A stretch of DNA of 64,000 bases from Baylisascaris procyonis (taxonomy: Eukaryota > Nematoda > Chromadorea > Rhabditida > Ascarididae). A program made the translations under genes and the position numbers. The notes under the pieces are model-generated. The model had not been told where the DNA came from, did no database searches, and saw only the letters and a program-made list of their open reading frames with translations. Shown here one piece after another: positions 13,501-24,972 of this stretch; position 1 is the first letter of the stretch, and the number at the start of each line of letters is the position of its first letter. The stretch lies in the NCBI GenBank assembly GCA_037389465.1, contig JAZARR010000089.1, forward strand, positions 186,001-250,000, given 5' to 3'.

Positions 13501-16500
13501 GATTAAGAATAGTAATTAATATTTATAATAACCTTAAAAGAATACTATACGATACACCCACTTTCGTGGTATTACAACATAAACGTGCAATATTTTATGA
13601 AAGTACTACATGTTATGTATTCAATAAATATGCATAAAATTTGAATCAAATGCATAAAATTTGCATAAAATGCACAAACTCTGCATAAAAATTTTATTGC
13701 TCAATGAAAACAATAATATTTAACAGATCGTGGAGGTGGTCTTTAACATCAAATTTTTGCATTCAAAGTATAAGACACTCGATATATTGTTATTCACTTA
13801 TCTATAAAACGCTATAGGCATTTCAATATTATCATTCAATATGAATTGATTAATTTTGAAGTTCAAAAATAAATTACATACCAACAAGATTTTTGAGTAA
13901 ATCATAACGTGTTGAGGCTTCCGATAGCGCATCGAAATTTGTTATAGTTGCATTCGAAAAATCAATCTTACGTTGTGCTGAGGAAATTCGTGACGATTTA
14001 TTCACCTTAAAAATGATCCTATATTTAATGGGAAATGCGAATATTGATAAGGGAAGAGTTGAAACGCTTCCTTTCTTTGAAAGCAAAAAAAAATAAAAAA
14101 ATCGTTACCATTTTTTTGAAGGGGAAGGGAGGAGAGAAGGAAGATTTCTTTTTTAAAAACGATAACCGACAGTCCTCTAAAATCATAGACTTTATATACA
14201 CTCTTTTCTCATAATCCTTTAAACTTTACAGTATACTAGATTCTATTCCAAGACTACTGTATCTCACTAGGATTTTGCATTCTTATCAAAGATTTATTGA
14301 TTAGCAATTATGCTAAATTAGCAGATAAAAAAGAAAAGAAAAAGATAAACCTTTCGTTCAGAAGACTTGATGTTGCTTTGTTCGAATGGCTCAGAGCGAT
14401 TTAAGATACGTTGCATCATAGGTGATTCACTGAATTTTCCAAGGTATTGCTCTTCCGTATTCCAATCTAATGTTCTACTTTCCTGTTTATGTTCGTTTGG
14501 TTGCTGCGAGATCAAATGTGTTCCCTCGTCATCTTTACTATCCTCTTCGAAATCATCACTATAGTCTTCAAAATCATCCTAGAAACACAAGACTTGTGAT
14601 CCTATATATTACAGTATGTTTTGTGCAACAAAACACACTGTAATATATAGGATCAGTTGCCTGTGACAAACATTCCATACTGCATAGGTGGTGCTGAAAA
14701 TTAGGCATTTAAGAGTGAAAGCATAATCGAGGTTATATTAGCACTCTCTCCCTATCCTCACCCCTCATCTCCCATGGTACTCATATATGAATAATCTGCT
14801 CATAATCCTCTTGCTTCATGGCAAATATAGACCGAAACTATTGTATAGTCGAAATCCCATTGAGAACAGAGGTGTAATAAACAATACCTATTCAACCGAT
14901 AGCAAAAATTACCACGTATGCCCACCGAATTCTATCATTATAGATTGAAATGAACTCCCAAAGATGCCTCTCATATATAAGGCATTTAGTAAAATAAACC
15001 CGAGTTTTTTGTTTTTAATCTTCTAAAATCTTCTCTCCAAAGCTCTAGAGGTCTAGAGGTAAGCTCTAGAGGTCAAGCTATGAGTTCCTCAGGTAAGCCA
15101 CAAGTTCCGAATAAATCATGGCAGAAAAATGAGTGCATCGAGCCTCCAGTGACTCTTATTCGTTGAGTGAATCATCGTCTCCTTTCAAAAGTTGAGAAAA
15201 TGCTTAAGCCCTAGGTAAACTTTGGAATATCTCACCATCTCCTTCGATCCCCATCTCTTCAGTTCCCTCAATGCGAATGGGCGATTGGATTGAAGCATTT
15301 AAAATAAACCGATAAATCAGTTTCACAACTACAGGCAAGCTTATTCTTGACAGAAGCCATTATCAAAACCATTAAAAAACGAGGAAAGACAAACCTCGTA
15401 GACATATTCTTCTTCTAGATTAGTAGGTAATGATGATGGAGGATTAGACTGAACAGTCATTGATTTCAAAGCGCTTGTCGGCCTTTTCATAGAGGATGGC
15501 GGTCTCCGATCGGGCTTAGGCTCCACGACAACTTTGACAGCGAGATAATCCCCGTCTGGGACAGCAGCTTTTGATTCACGACTTTGTTCTTTCGATGAAC
15601 GATGCGATGATTGCTTGAAACACAAATTAATAAACCAAATGAGCAAAGATAGCGAGAAAACCAACAGATGTTTAATTCCCTATCCCCCCATTCCACCCTC
15701 CCAATTTTATTTTTATTTTTATTTTTATTTATTTATTTATTTGATACATCTTCCCCTTTGAAAGTTGCGATTCTCAAAAAAAAAAAAAACAACTCTCTAG
15801 CCATAATCTCTCTCCAAATATCCATCGATTTTGAAAAGCACTTAGCATTTTGATCCCCAGTGGTTATAAAAGAGGTATTATGGTAATTTTTAGAGTTTAA
15901 TATACACTAACCTCTTTAGAATGTTTTCGTTTGTTTGAATCCTTCTCCTTCGATGAAGCCTTTTCGTTTTTGCTATGAGATGAGTGTCTCCGCTCTTTAC
16001 TATGGGAGGATATTCTTTCTTTGCTAGATCTTCGTTCATTTGTATCATTCGAAGATCTCTTCTCTTCTCTATTACGTGTCGATCGTCTATTTCTTTCAAT
16101 CGAATCATCTTTGTGACGATTTTCTTTCGAAGAACTCCGTGTTTGCCGATCGCCGATCGCCGATTTAATTGCCGATCTTTCATGATCTCTGCAATTTTTT
16201 TCATCCCATAAAATATTTGAAATCTTCATTGTTTTTCAAATAATATTAATTGGCCTTTTAAGTTGAATTGAAGCCTTTTAAGTCGCGGATTCCATTTATA
16301 TCATTTTTGGTATAATATATTTCAAAGACATATAATGGTCACATAGGCAGGTGCTCAATTCATGGATAATCCAAGGAAAAGCATTCATAATATCTGGCTT
16401 TGCTTACCTATTATCACCTCTCGATGGATTTATTGCTAAAGTTGGCTAAACGTTCTTCATCTTGATTATGAGATTTGAAAATTTCGTTGAAAAAGCAATT

Positions 16501-16799
16501 TAGAAATAAAATGAATACCGATATCTGTCAATACTCGACAAATCAATATTGATATCTCCAAAACAATATATAAAGTTTTAAAAAATCACCTCATATTTCC
16601 TCAATTTTACATTGAACGATATTTCTTTTGAAGAAAAAAATCGGTTGGCTTATTTTAAAATTGTCGAAACTTTATCGATAAACATATATATTGAAATAAT
16701 TTAAATAATAATGGAGTAATATTTTAACCTATTTTCTTTTGATGAGTGATCTTTACTTTTCGATCGATCCTTTCTTCTTGACTTATCCTTTTCCGACAT
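4564..16799 (-). CDS. WDR60: WDR60 / DYNC2I1, cytoplasmic dynein-2 intermediate chain 1
   Basis: There are 19 exons, 880 residues: 16799-16729, 16188-15912, 15613-15395, 14578-14351, 14005-13882, 13419-13325, 13016-12919, 12371-12337, 11780-11638, 10986-10866, 10002-9864, 9514-9439, 9092-8884, 8394-8224, 7576-7416, 6872-6814, 5989-5871, 5249-5066, 4677-4564 (TAA TAA). All phases agree. Residues 1-116 are Lys/Arg/Glu/Ser-rich and disordered. An acidic block DDFEDYSDDFEED (about 190) is a WDR60 hallmark. LDLTPLRDYDFYMQMFG (about 316) and WTQHP (363) follow, then a C-terminal WD40 propeller with CESEVRCCCYSP, DLGLRPGA, AGLSNGHVSLYKL and SFLALGLSNG. The family forms the intermediate chain of the retrograde intraflagellar-transport motor; in nematodes it should act only in ciliated sensory neurons. 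The exon 7 donor (GTGCCT) and exon 15 acceptor (TTTTGAG) are weak, but phase and homology support both. A likely trans-splice acceptor lies six bases before the ATG. Confidence 0.93.
9826..9875. repeat. 35-bp tandem duplication over the WDR60 exon 11 donor
   Basis: The motif AACCTTTCCGGTGGT occurs at 9826-9840 and 9861-9875, within a 35-base repeat unit. The right copy contains the end of exon 11 and its GTTCGT donor (minus strand). The left copy lies in the intron and carries a second potential donor, GTTAGA. Using the second donor would bring in a stop codon. Confidence 0.75.
11902..12182. repeat. Tandem repeat in a WDR60 intron (86-bp x2, then about 54-bp x2 degenerate)
   Basis: Two nearly identical 86-base units lie at 11902-11987 and 11988-12073. 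They are followed by two diverged units of about 54 bases starting at 12075 and 12129 that share the words TATTC, AGAAAATA and GCAGTATTC. The block lies in the intron between exons 8 and 9. It creates overlapping minus-strand open frames with repeated peptides, which I regard as chance. Confidence 0.85.
14598..14654. ncRNA. 57-nt hairpin, 26-bp stem; candidate small-RNA precursor or splice-site structure
   Basis: Arms 14598-14623 and 14629-14654 are reverse complements at 25 of 26 positions, with a five-base loop (TGCAA). The hairpin lies in the WDR60 intron between exons 3 and 4. Its near edge is 20 bases from the first base of exon 4 (14578, minus strand), so it covers the usual branch-point region. 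Size and stem length fit a compact pre-miRNA, but an inverted duplication without function is also possible. Confidence 0.45.
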
Positions 16800-16812
16800 A
16801 ATTTCCTTTAAG
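16800..16812 (-). other. Likely trans-splice acceptor of WDR60
   Basis: On the minus strand TTTCTTAAAG is followed by six bases and then the WDR60 ATG. This is the expected position for a spliced-leader acceptor. No spliced-leader RNA gene lies in the window, so this is inferred. Confidence 0.45.
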
Positions 16813-17460
16813 AAAGAAAGCTGATTTCTGAGATTTAAAAAAAAAATCATCAACAATATATTAGTGAGATTACAATTTGCGATAAGCAGTTAGAAACATA
16901 TCAAAACGATCTAAACACGACCCATGATATCATTATACTTCCACTCGAACGTTTTAACGATGTCAATATACTTTAATAAACTTTAATATTTGTGATATGA
17001 AATGTTTTACTTGTGTTGGAATTTAGCTTGTGGAATTTACTAATTTCAAACCAAATAATTCCCACCGAATTTCACTTCATTTTTTTCACCGTCTGAGAAA
17101 ATAATGAAGGTTCGCATCAACCCCTCTCCCCACCCCTTCTCCACTCCCCAACATGCCTATAACTCTCCTACTGGTTATTCAAATACTAAATATTAGGTGC
17201 TCAGAGATAATATTCCTGATCTATTTGTGCCTTAATAAGCATTTTCGATCTGCAATTTTGCATCTTAAGTCATTCAGTTTTTCCTAAATGAACATTTCTG
17301 GAAAAAAAATTAGCATCGCTCATTTATCGCTGCAAGCGGTCAATACAACGAATAACACTTGATAATTGTCGGTTTCTTGCAGAAAGATTCAAAAATATGA
17401 ATAAGCAGCATAACGATTCAGCAACGCTAAATATAAATAAAGCATATAGCTGCTCCACCG

Positions 17461-17474
17461 GTTGCCATAGTCAC
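17461..17474. promoter_or_regulatory. X-box-like (RFX/DAF-19) motif 1 upstream of WDR60
   Basis: The sequence GTTGCCATAGTCAC matches the nematode X-box pattern (RYYNYY AT RRNRAC) at all but one position. It lies 662 bases upstream of the WDR60 start, further than the usual C. elegans distance of under about 250 bases. Ciliary genes of nematodes are typically controlled by such sites. Confidence 0.4.
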
Positions 17475-17524
17475 TGCATAAGCATTTGACATTCAGCTGG
17501 CTTGCCAAAATATTCTCATCATCG

Positions 17525-17538
17525 GTTGCCATAGGCAT
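17525..17538. promoter_or_regulatory. X-box-like motif 2 upstream of WDR60
   Basis: GTTGCCATAGGCAT shares the ten-base core GTTGCCATAG with motif 1, 64 bases away. It has two mismatches to the X-box right half. The repeated core in front of a ciliary gene is the reason for listing it. Confidence 0.3.
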
Positions 17539-18974
17539 CGGGTGCAAGCCTGACTGCCCGCAGAAAAGGAGAGAAAAACGGAGGGGAAAAAGAGGTAAAG
17601 AGAGAGAGAAAGAGGGAATAAGAGAGAAGAAGAGAAGGAAAGAGAAGGAAATAAAGGGAAAGAGAGAGTGAAAAATCTCAATTTTGCTAGACGATAAACA
17701 CTGATCATAATATAAATGCCCATAATTGTTTCATAGTATGAATATCTCCATTCATTTTCCATCTATTTAATTCTATTAATAAACCCTCAGTGATTATTTA
17801 TAATTTATATTTGTTATGGACCTGAGGTGACGTAGATCAATGTTCCTGAACTTGCAATTCGATCAAATTCGAGCAACGTGGAAGCTTCAATAGTGAACTT
17901 GCAATATCAGTTTTTATAGCATGACCTCAGGTCTGATGCTTTCACTTCTTAAAGTATTCAAACAATTCACTTCTAATGATTTATTCTATACAAACAATAA
18001 TTTCTCGATTATAGTACTTTATTCACCTCATAACAAATCGATTTATTCATCAAACATAAATAATTTATATCAATTGCAAAATTCGAATTTCACAATAAAA
18101 TCATTCGACAAATAGATCACTAAAAATATGTTCACTTGCAACAAATACGATGCATTACCTTTTTTTTTGTTGAATACTTATGTATGGAGAGACCGGAAGC
18201 GGTAAAGAATCGCCCGACTATCCGATGATTTGTGGATGAGCCAATATATTTGAAATCTCCACCTCATACCTAAATATTTGCAACTAAGTGGGTTCCTTTT
18301 TTTGTATCGTTCTTATAAATTAATAGCGTTTCATTTAAAAGTTATCAATATTTCGATGCAACAATGGACTGCTATCTATGTAATTTACTCTTGTCTATAT
18401 TCTTGTTTTTTCTTTATTCTCTGCTATTGGTAGATTCAACTATTTTATAGCATTCATATTTATGCTTTATGAAATCTACATATTTCCTCTTTATTTATAC
18501 GAATAAATTTTTCAATACTCAAAAAAGAACAAACACAAAATTTGCATATTCAATTATCTAGTCGTATTTGAAGCTAAATGAAACATAAAGCAAATGCGAA
18601 GCAATCGATTCATCAAAGCAGCTTCATTGTCATAATTACAACATTGCAAATGGAATAAATCGAAATACATTGATAGCACAATGAACCTGTTCTCATAGAA
18701 ACTTATTTGCTTCATCCTATATTAAACATTTTAGACAATGAAAAAAAAAGAAACTTTCTAGTAATAAATATCTCATCGATGAAAAGTTGCAAATATCGTT
18801 CGAGCTTTTTTAAGGTATCCAAAAAAGAACTTTTTTTTGAAGTTCCTCACCTCACCCCCTCCTTTCCCAATCCTCAAAACATTAACAAAGCAAATTTCTT
18901 TTCATCCTAATTCAAGATTTTCTAAAGCTACACTCTCATGGATTACGAAATAGATATGAAAAACGCCGAGAATG

Positions 18975-19027
18975 GCCTCATTAAATGAGGCTAAACATCT
19001 GGATCATGATCATCATGATCTGGATCA
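18975..19027. repeat. Palindromes 3' of the four-TM gene
   Basis: A perfect 17-base palindrome GCCTCATTAAATGAGGC lies at 18975-18991. It is followed by nested GATCATGATC inverted repeats to about 19027. The site is 225-280 bases past the stop codon of the four-TM gene, in its likely 3' UTR or flank. No U-tract terminator is needed in this setting; function is unknown. Confidence 0.6.
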
Positions 19028-19252
19028 TCAAATTTTTATGATTTTCTTTAGCCGAAGATGCTTCCGTTCTCTCGTCGTATAAACTGAAAGAGAAAACTTG
19101 CACGACGTGATATCATAATCGAACTATTCCATAACTTTATCACTTTCTCTAGTCGAATTGAGACCGATATTCGTTCGATTAAAGCAGTATTAATAACTGC
19201 TTAAATTACTCGCAAAAAGGCTTTGGTGAAGTGGAGATTGCCATCCAAAGAT

Positions 19253-20059
19253 TCACTTCAAGCATGATGTGCACGTTCGTTTGCAGCAGAGAAACGCCGA
19301 AATTACATTTAGTAAGGCTAAAAATTTTTAACATTATTTTTTAAAGTTTTCTTATATTTTAACGCATTTTGACGTGGTATAAAGATATATAAGTTTTCTT
19401 ATATATTTTTTTCTTATTTATAAGAGTTTATTCTAATGAAAATTTTTTTATGAAAATTAAATGTTTTCGCATACTTTAATGTATAATATTTTAATGCATA
19501 ATATATTTTAATGTATAATATAAAAAATTTCATATTTTAATATATAAAACGATCATCTTTCTCATATCTTTATTTTTCTCTATAAAATTTTCGCGCTTTT
19601 ATGTCCTTTCTATATATCTATAAAATTCCGAGCTACAATTAATCTTCATTTTACAAGTAATTTTCGCTAACCTTCATTGAAAAGAAAGAAAATATTTTAT
19701 CAAAACTGAACATACGACGATATAGATTTTGCCCAACAAAAGAGAAAATACTATTCTAAGGCTCATAATTGTAAACAATCATATAAGTGCTCTTCACATT
19801 TGCATTTTTAAAATTAAAGGACAGCGGAACGAAATAAAACCTAATCTTCTTCTTAGTAACGCACCAACTTTCCCTTCCCTATTTATTCTAATAATTGTTT
19901 TTTTTTTCACTAATGGCTAAAGTATTTAGAGAATTTTACACATGCTACAATTTAGATAATTTGAACGAAGCGGCTCATGGAAAGACAAAACAAAATAAAG
20001 CTAATGAACCTATATTGACAAATTTGATTACCGCTTAAATTGCCTACTTTTTTCTCCCT

Positions 20060-20091
<32 letters not shown>

Positions 20092-23000
20092 AGAATATTT
20101 ATGAAATAATAAATCAATATCATAACAAATAAATTAATATTAGCAAATATGAAAAAATAATACGCAAATTGCACAATTAATTTCATAATTTTCAATAAAT
20201 ATCAACAATATACCTTCAATACAAGCGATGACGAATTGCACACTATTGACAGCAACACCGACTTTCAGCTCAAAAAGGCATGCCTTAAAATCGTATTGGT
20301 CCATTTGACTGAATATATAGCTAAGACGTGGTGCATCATGTTCACCGAGAAGGCAAAATGCTTGATTTCGATTGATTTTTGGATGTTGATATGTGCCGAC
20401 AAGTGCCCAATTCCTGCAATAAAACAATTCAACGCACGCAATAACGATTGCAAGTAGGCACGCGCAAATATATAAATTTCAGTTAGCTTCCACATTAAAG
20501 TAACTAAAAAATTTGCTACGTCTAAACATGATCGGTACACAGGAATACCTTCACATTTCAACTACAATCATGCTCAGCGCTCATCCTATTCGAGGAAGAA
20601 CGATAGCAGAATCCGTTTATGCTGAACATCAACCAAATTTAAGACTATTTTATCGATAGCAAAGCATTGGAAGACTTATCCAATATAATCGGGTCCAATG
20701 AAATCCAGAAGAAAGCGGAATCTTGGAACAATGAAATCCTTTATGAAATTATATTCACCTTGCTGAAAGAATCCCACTAATGGCACACATCATAATCGAG
20801 GTAAGTGATAATACCAAATGTGCCATATACAGATTGATTGAACCAACTTTTGCAGCTACGCTACCAATAATTGCATTCACAAGATAGACAATTGATGTCC
20901 ATATCGCCGAATAGTATGGACAATAGTCAGGTGTATCGCTATAACACCAAATACCTCCACCAAGAATTACCACTAAAAATATGCACATTAAAAAAAAATA
21001 TGCCATCCAACGTTTACATAAGAAATAAATATTCCAAAAAAAAATTGATAGCAATAATTGATCACTGAATTATCAGCATTTATGAATAACACGAAGTTTT
21101 ACATAAGAATGAGATCTTTTAGAAAAAAAAATCAAAATTTTACACCTAGAGCGCATAACTTTGCAACAGTTTTTTTTTCAATTCCTCTCTTTTTTAAAGT
21201 ATTAGGAAGGGTATTAACTTCAAATTAGCTTATGCAAATTTTTCCCTCATATGCAAATTTATGCTGATTTTATGCTTTTCGATCGTTGTGCCCAAGTATC
21301 CAAACTGACTATAAATGATAATTAAAAAAATTGTTTTAAGTAATCGAAGCAATAATAAAAAAAATATTGGTTATTATATGCCCTATAATTTGCTTACGAA
21401 TATATTACAACAAAATAATCGCACATTTTATGAATATAATGAACGCATCAGTAAGCAAGAAAAAAAGCCATTAAAATGCTTCATTTCGAAAAGCATTATA
21501 GACGAAATGGCTTATTGGATTAATGATGGGATATGTTTTCCGGAAAATTTCCTCTCACATTATGCAGAACAAGTTTTGAGCATTTTAAATACAAATTTTG
21601 CATTGCATTAACCCAGAAATCAACGTTATAAGAATTAATAGAAGGGCAATTGCTTCAAGATTTATGATTAAAGTAATACTGCTGCTTCAATTTTTGATAG
21701 TTACAAATATTGTTTTAATAAGTGATAGAGCAGTAAAGATTTTTAGATCGCTTTAAGAAATCATATTTGAAATAGTCAATGAAAAATTTATTCAACAATA
21801 TGCAGCATAAACTACTTTCTTGTTAGTTGAATATTCAAATCAAGCAATCTCAACAATGTGAATGTTCTAATTGCCAAATTCTATAATATAACGATGCGAA
21901 TCAATAGCTATGCAATAAAAACCTACCGGCTAGCATCGCCTCAACAAGTGCCACTCGATACATTCCTTTATTTTCCCGTCGAGGAAACCTATCAATCCAT
22001 AGTGGGTTATAGACGGGTGCCGTCGGTTGTGCATATTCGCATCCGGTTGGCGGTGGAGGTGGTGGGCCTAATGGTGGTCGAGAAGGACTTCTCGAACCCG
22101 AGTAATTCGATGCTGTATCACCACAATTCTGTAACAACACCATTAGCTTATAATATTCTTGCTACTTGCATATACGAAAATTAGGGTTGTACTTGAATAT
22201 CAGCTCCAGAATCCTGGAGCTTTCGCAACTTCTGAGCTTCAGTTCACACATCTGTATCTGAACGTCAGGATTCCAATTCCGGAATTTCTCCGCTCTTTTA
22301 GTTCCTCTCTATGCAGCTCTAATCAAAGTTAATGCCTACAAATGTAGCCAAAAGAACACGAACCGATGGAATTCTTTTAAAAAACCCTTTGATCCGGATG
22401 AAATTGACTAACTGGACTTGAGGTGTTACATCTAGTTCTCAATAATATTACATTTATTACTACCTTTATCCAATTACTTTCATTGTAGGTTTGTAAAGAT
22501 TATTGATATATGATTTGCAGCCAACTTTCAAATAATGCACTTCAAGCCATATTGAACAATTTTGCAATTTATTTGCTGCAAACTTCTGTAATGAATTGCT
22601 TTTCGAGTGAAAACGTTCATTTTTGAAGAAATCACTGGGGAAAAACACAAATTTTGCCACATTTATTGCCTCAGAAATATTACATCTAATACTGCGATAT
22701 AGCATGGTATATTTGTATAATATTATATATAATAAAGTATATTTAATACTAAAAGTTCCACTGAGCACAATTTTATCGCTTCTAATAAACGTTGCCATCA
22801 CTAAAAAGATTTCATTACAGAATGCATTTGCATATTGATCAAATGCAAAGCAAAGATTACACATCGATAATACTACGCTAACCTCTTTGCGTTTTTTTTT
22901 TAAAGTTTAAACGTTTCTTTTAAGCTTATCTACACGTTACGCTTACATTCCTTTTTTTTTCATGCACTTTTTTCGACGGCACCATTTTTCCTACTCATTG

Positions 23001-24972
23001 CGCACATCTCACAGTGTATTCAATAAGCAAAATGAGCGCAAATGGTAGCAATTTTTTGAACGTACAAATTTACGTTCTCTATAGCTTTGAGTAAATATGC
23101 TCTCTCTCCCTCAATAAGCAGTTCTTTAGAATGCACCACACTTCTTCCTCTATTTCCCTACAGTAGAAACCTCAACATGTCCCTCTCTTTGAATTGCAAC
23201 AAATTCAAAAAACTATCTTTACAAAATCAAAAATTCAAAAAATACGTGTTGCTGAGCAGGTTTATCAAGGTTCGAGTAACAAAAATAACTCCCCTTCAAC
23301 AATGAAATCATGATTTAATATTTATCATTGAGATACACAGCAGCCTTTATATATTTAAGCGATGAATACTATCATTTTTTACTCATATATAATCACCATC
23401 ATCTTTATACAGATCGCCAACAAGATGGGAAGATCCCTGCGGCATCTAGATGGAGTTACTTGAATGCTAAAGATGAATCTAGATGGTGATAGATGGAAGA
23501 GTTCATAGCTGCGTCGATGAAGGGAACCATGAAATCGAATGATATCACGGCTGTTCAGAGTATTCAAAGTATTTAATCAATTTTTTCGCAAAAAATAGTA
23601 CGATAGTATTCAGTTAGTGATGTTTGGCATGTAAAAGTGGCATTAGCTAGTAGGAGGTAAAGCTAGAAAGCTTGAAGCACTCCACCCCATTCGCTAATGT
23701 TTGCTTTAGGAATCGCAAAGGGCAGAGGTGGTTGGACGTACTTTAGTTGATTACTCACTCCCATTTATTGCAGTATTTCGTATACCAGTAGTTGTTTGAT
23801 GTGAAATTTGATGCAAACTAAAGCGATAGAATTTCGTGCAACTTACGAAACCAATAGCAAACAATGCTATGCTTACTAGGTGCAAAAATTATTATAAATC
23901 CATTGGAAAGTGAAGCTGAGATAGAAAAAAAAACCCACTAAAACAAGGTAAGGTGTATTCGATCAGATGTTTTTATAAATGTGCATTCGATCAGGTTTCT
24001 TTTATAATATAAATAAAGCAAACAATTTTAAATAAATAAAACAATTTTTAAAAATAAACATTGCAGCATTTTTTAGCCCTATCGAAGAATATTCTTTAAA
24101 AATTCCATCGAATGCAAATATGGGAAGCTATTTGAATTCTTTGAACGAACATTACTTTTCGTTATTGCACTTGATAATAAATAATGCGTCATGAATAAGA
24201 ATGATTTGCATATCATGTGACAGGAAGTATGCAATGTCGACTCGTTTCATATGGAAACTGGAATCGACGCAACTATCACAACAAACAGATAGATGCCAAC
24301 CCAATCTTCGCATTAGAGTACATTAAAAAGCATGACGGCTAATTAAACTCTCTAGTATCTACTTTCTTAAAAAAACCACTGAGCATATTTTCAATTATTT
24401 TCAAAGTACAAACATCATTGATGCATTCTTGCTCTTCAAGAACTTCATTTCAACTATAAGAAACCGTAAATTGTCACCATAAAATATAGAAATATATTAA
24501 TTAAAGTAGGTTAAAAACAAAGAAGGGGGTTGCTTCATAAACGGGTTGCAATAAAAAATTGAAGTTACTTCTCCTCAACAACTAATGAACGATTAAACAA
24601 TCAATACCGCAATAGATTCACATAATCAAAGAAAAAAAAAACAATATGCAGAAATAGCCATCTGGTCAATTTCTATACGAAAAACTCACAAATAAGAATA
24701 CGACAGTAGAAAAAAATCTTCCTATCACTTGTCTAATCACATAAGAACCAACAGGTAAATAATGAATACTCAAATATCAGCTATAGCATATTTATTTGTA
24801 TTTATATCGATAGCGCTATGAGAAAATCTAGAATAAAATGATCATTGCTCACCTGATTTATGGTGACCTCAAGTTTAGGTGCAGTTGGTGCAGGTATATA
24901 TCCGGCTCGACTTGAAATCAACTTATTCTTCATATTCTCATATTCATAGCGTCCCATTTCTTTACGTTTCAT
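19253..24972 (-). CDS. Four-transmembrane protein with proline-rich N-terminal tail, family not recognised
   Basis: Five exons: 24972-24853, 22128-21927, 20972-20759, 20413-20214, 19317-19253; 266 residues, phases consistent, ending TGA. The N-terminal tail (1-95) is hydrophilic, with GPPPPPP near 61-67 and PTAPVYNPLW near 76-85. Four hydrophobic segments follow: about 98-117, 127-150, 156-178 and 229-255. The loop between segments 3 and 4 is long (about 50 residues) with two cysteines. The short C-tail is CCKRTCTSC, suited to palmitoylation. The layout is like MS4A/CD20, TMEM255 or other tetraspan-topology proteins, but no signature (for example the tetraspanin CCG) places it in one. The start is uncertain: it is the first in-frame ATG of the exon, and an upstream in-frame TGA bounds the frame. 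A 5' exon could exist. Function is not assigned. Confidence 0.7.
20069..20092. repeat. CT dinucleotide microsatellite
   Basis: A run of about 12 CT units lies in the last intron of the four-TM gene. It could serve as pyrimidine-rich intron sequence, but nothing more can be said. Confidence 0.8.

Larger units (their letters stand above)
16813..19252. other. Intergenic and promoter region between the four-TM gene and WDR60
   Basis: This is about 2.4 kb upstream of WDR60 (minus strand) and downstream of the four-TM gene. It contains two X-box-like motifs (listed separately), a purine-rich AGAGAA tract at 17567-17670, and palindromes near 18975 and 18999. The open frames found here look accidental; the one at 17486-17671 is mostly the purine tract. 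Confidence 0.45.

Noticed and set aside
17486..17671. 61-codon plus-strand frame rich in Lys, Arg and Glu
   Set aside because: It is the translation of an AGAGAA purine tract, not a gene.
21315..21611. 98-codon plus-strand frame inside an intron of the four-TM gene
   Set aside because: No family resemblance, AT-driven composition, no splice or promoter support; kept only as a note.
22202..22226. Small palindrome AGCTCCAG with CTGGAGCT
   Set aside because: Eight-base arms are expected by chance at this scale and no context supports a role.
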